Source of the DNA: an uncultured Alphaproteobacteria bacterium
GTDB taxonomy: Bacteria > Pseudomonadota > Alphaproteobacteria > Rickettsiales > UBA1997
Direction of reading: 5' to 3'
Length of the DNA: 6,539 bases
NCBI GenBank assembly: GCA_903898475.1
Contig: CAIUFU010000241.1
Span: 1 to 6,539 of the forward strand
Within the stretch, counting starts at the first letter, position 1; each line of letters starts with the position of its first letter. The position numbers and the translations under genes are program-made. This document shows positions 6,220 through 6,539 of the stretch, in pieces. A model generated the notes under the pieces. It was not told where the DNA came from and did not search any database. It saw nothing but the letters and a program-made list of their open reading frames with translations.

Positions 6220-6249
6220 TCGTCATCCTCAAAAATTCGAGGATGACGA
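6220..6249. repeat. Palindromic hairpin between tig and psd, possible terminator or dispersed repeat
   Basis: An 11 bp perfect stem (TCGTCATCCTC at 6220-6230 with GAGGATGACGA at 6239-6249) encloses an 8-base AT-rich loop. It starts 9 bases after the tig stop codon. In the direction of transcription it is followed by ACTCTCGCG rather than a T-run, so it would be an inefficient intrinsic terminator. It may instead stabilise the mRNA 3' end or be one copy of a short dispersed palindrome. The remaining spacer up to psd is AT-rich, with no recognised site. Confidence 0.6.
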
Positions 6250-6258
6250 GCTATTTAT

Positions 6259-6539
6259 TTATTCAACTTCGCTGGCTTTTTGCCAAAGCTTATCCAGCTC
6301 TTTTAACGAAACTTTTTTCTTTTCCAGTCCAGAATTGCTCAAGATGAAATCGATGGTTTTTTCTTCAATGATCGAGCCGCGAAGCTGTTGCACAGCGCCT
6401 TCATTTTTTTGGTAATAATCAATCACGGCTTTTTCATTAGCGGCGATAACTATTGCACACAGATCATCAACAGAGGATGACGCCTCAACGCCAGCCTTTG
6501 CGCTTGCCGCAATCTGCTCGTCCACTTGCGCGTCAGTTA
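6259..6539 (-). CDS. tig: Probable trigger factor, C-terminal fragment (5' end outside window)
   Basis: The frame is open at the right edge, so this is the last 92 residues of a longer protein; the GTG at 6525 is internal, not a start. Trigger factor is the ribosome-bound chaperone and prolyl isomerase that meets nascent chains. The visible part matches the family's C-terminal helical end: AVIDYYQKNEGAVQQLRGSI followed by EEKTIDFILS, then KKKVSLKELDKL. This is the family pattern of a YY.KNP..L..LR segment, an EEK.VDFIL segment and a short tail. Family members usually have a Pro where this protein has Glu in KNEGA. The ribosome-binding and isomerase domains cannot be seen. A superficially similar alternative is the C-terminal tail of GatB, which lacks the EEK-VDFIL motif. 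The TAA stop is followed closely by a hairpin. Confidence 0.75.
   Translation of the reverse strand, partial: TDAQVDEQIAASAKAGVEASSSVDDLCAIVIAANEKAVIDYYQKNEGAVQQLRGSIIEEKTIDFILSNSGLEKKKVSLKELDKLWQKASEVE

Noticed and set aside
6473..6482. Second copy of the 10-mer GAGGATGACG found in the tig-psd hairpin
   Set aside because: It lies inside the tig reading frame without its inverted partner, so it is probably a chance match and not evidence of a repeat insertion.
6259..6525. An 88-residue stand-alone gene starting at 6525
   Set aside because: The initiator would be a GTG, and the frame is open through it to the window edge. The sequence matches only the C-terminal end of trigger factor, so it is the tail of a longer gene.

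Overview
The window looks like a piece of a moderately AT-rich alphaproteobacterial chromosome, possibly from a host-associated (Rickettsiales/Holosporales-like) lineage. The short, membrane-anchored phosphatidylserine decarboxylase of the type found in Rickettsia and other alphaproteobacteria, the propionyl-CoA carboxylase beta subunit and the large ankyrin-repeat gene together point that way. No rRNA or other firm taxonomic marker is present, so this placement is an inference. Every gene I can support lies on the minus strand, so transcription runs from the right end of the window to the left.

Right half (about 3880-6539), a housekeeping block. It holds the C-terminal end of a probable trigger factor (tig, cut by the window edge), a short palindromic hairpin, phosphatidylserine decarboxylase (psd), and 13 bases later propionyl-CoA carboxylase beta (pccB). 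pccB is followed by a strong rho-independent terminator. psd makes phosphatidylethanolamine. pccB carboxylates propionyl-CoA to methylmalonyl-CoA, but its biotin-carrying partner PccA is not in the window.

Middle (3631-3943), a gene-free spacer. It contains the pccB terminator and a 97-110 bp inverted element made of two head-to-head copies of a 37-base hairpin unit. The stems differ by compensatory base changes. This is the architecture of a REP/BIME-type element. A short GC palindrome and a direct repeat at the next start codon follow.

Left half (1-3630), an accessory cassette of three closely spaced genes (gaps of 24 and 34 bases). First is a fusion of a DUF1016/YhcG-type N-terminal domain to a staphylococcal-nuclease (thermonuclease) domain with its key catalytic residues in place. 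Second is an unrecognised 257-residue protein. Third is a long ankyrin-repeat protein with an unrecognised ~300-residue N-terminal region, eight complete ankyrin repeats and a Gly/Ser-rich end that runs off the window. The ankyrin array is built from a 66-residue (198 bp) two-repeat unit that is still about 90% identical at DNA level between neighbours, which implies recent duplication.

The least ordinary parts are the nuclease fusion, the unrecognised pair of downstream proteins, and the BIME-like element at the border between the housekeeping block and the cassette.
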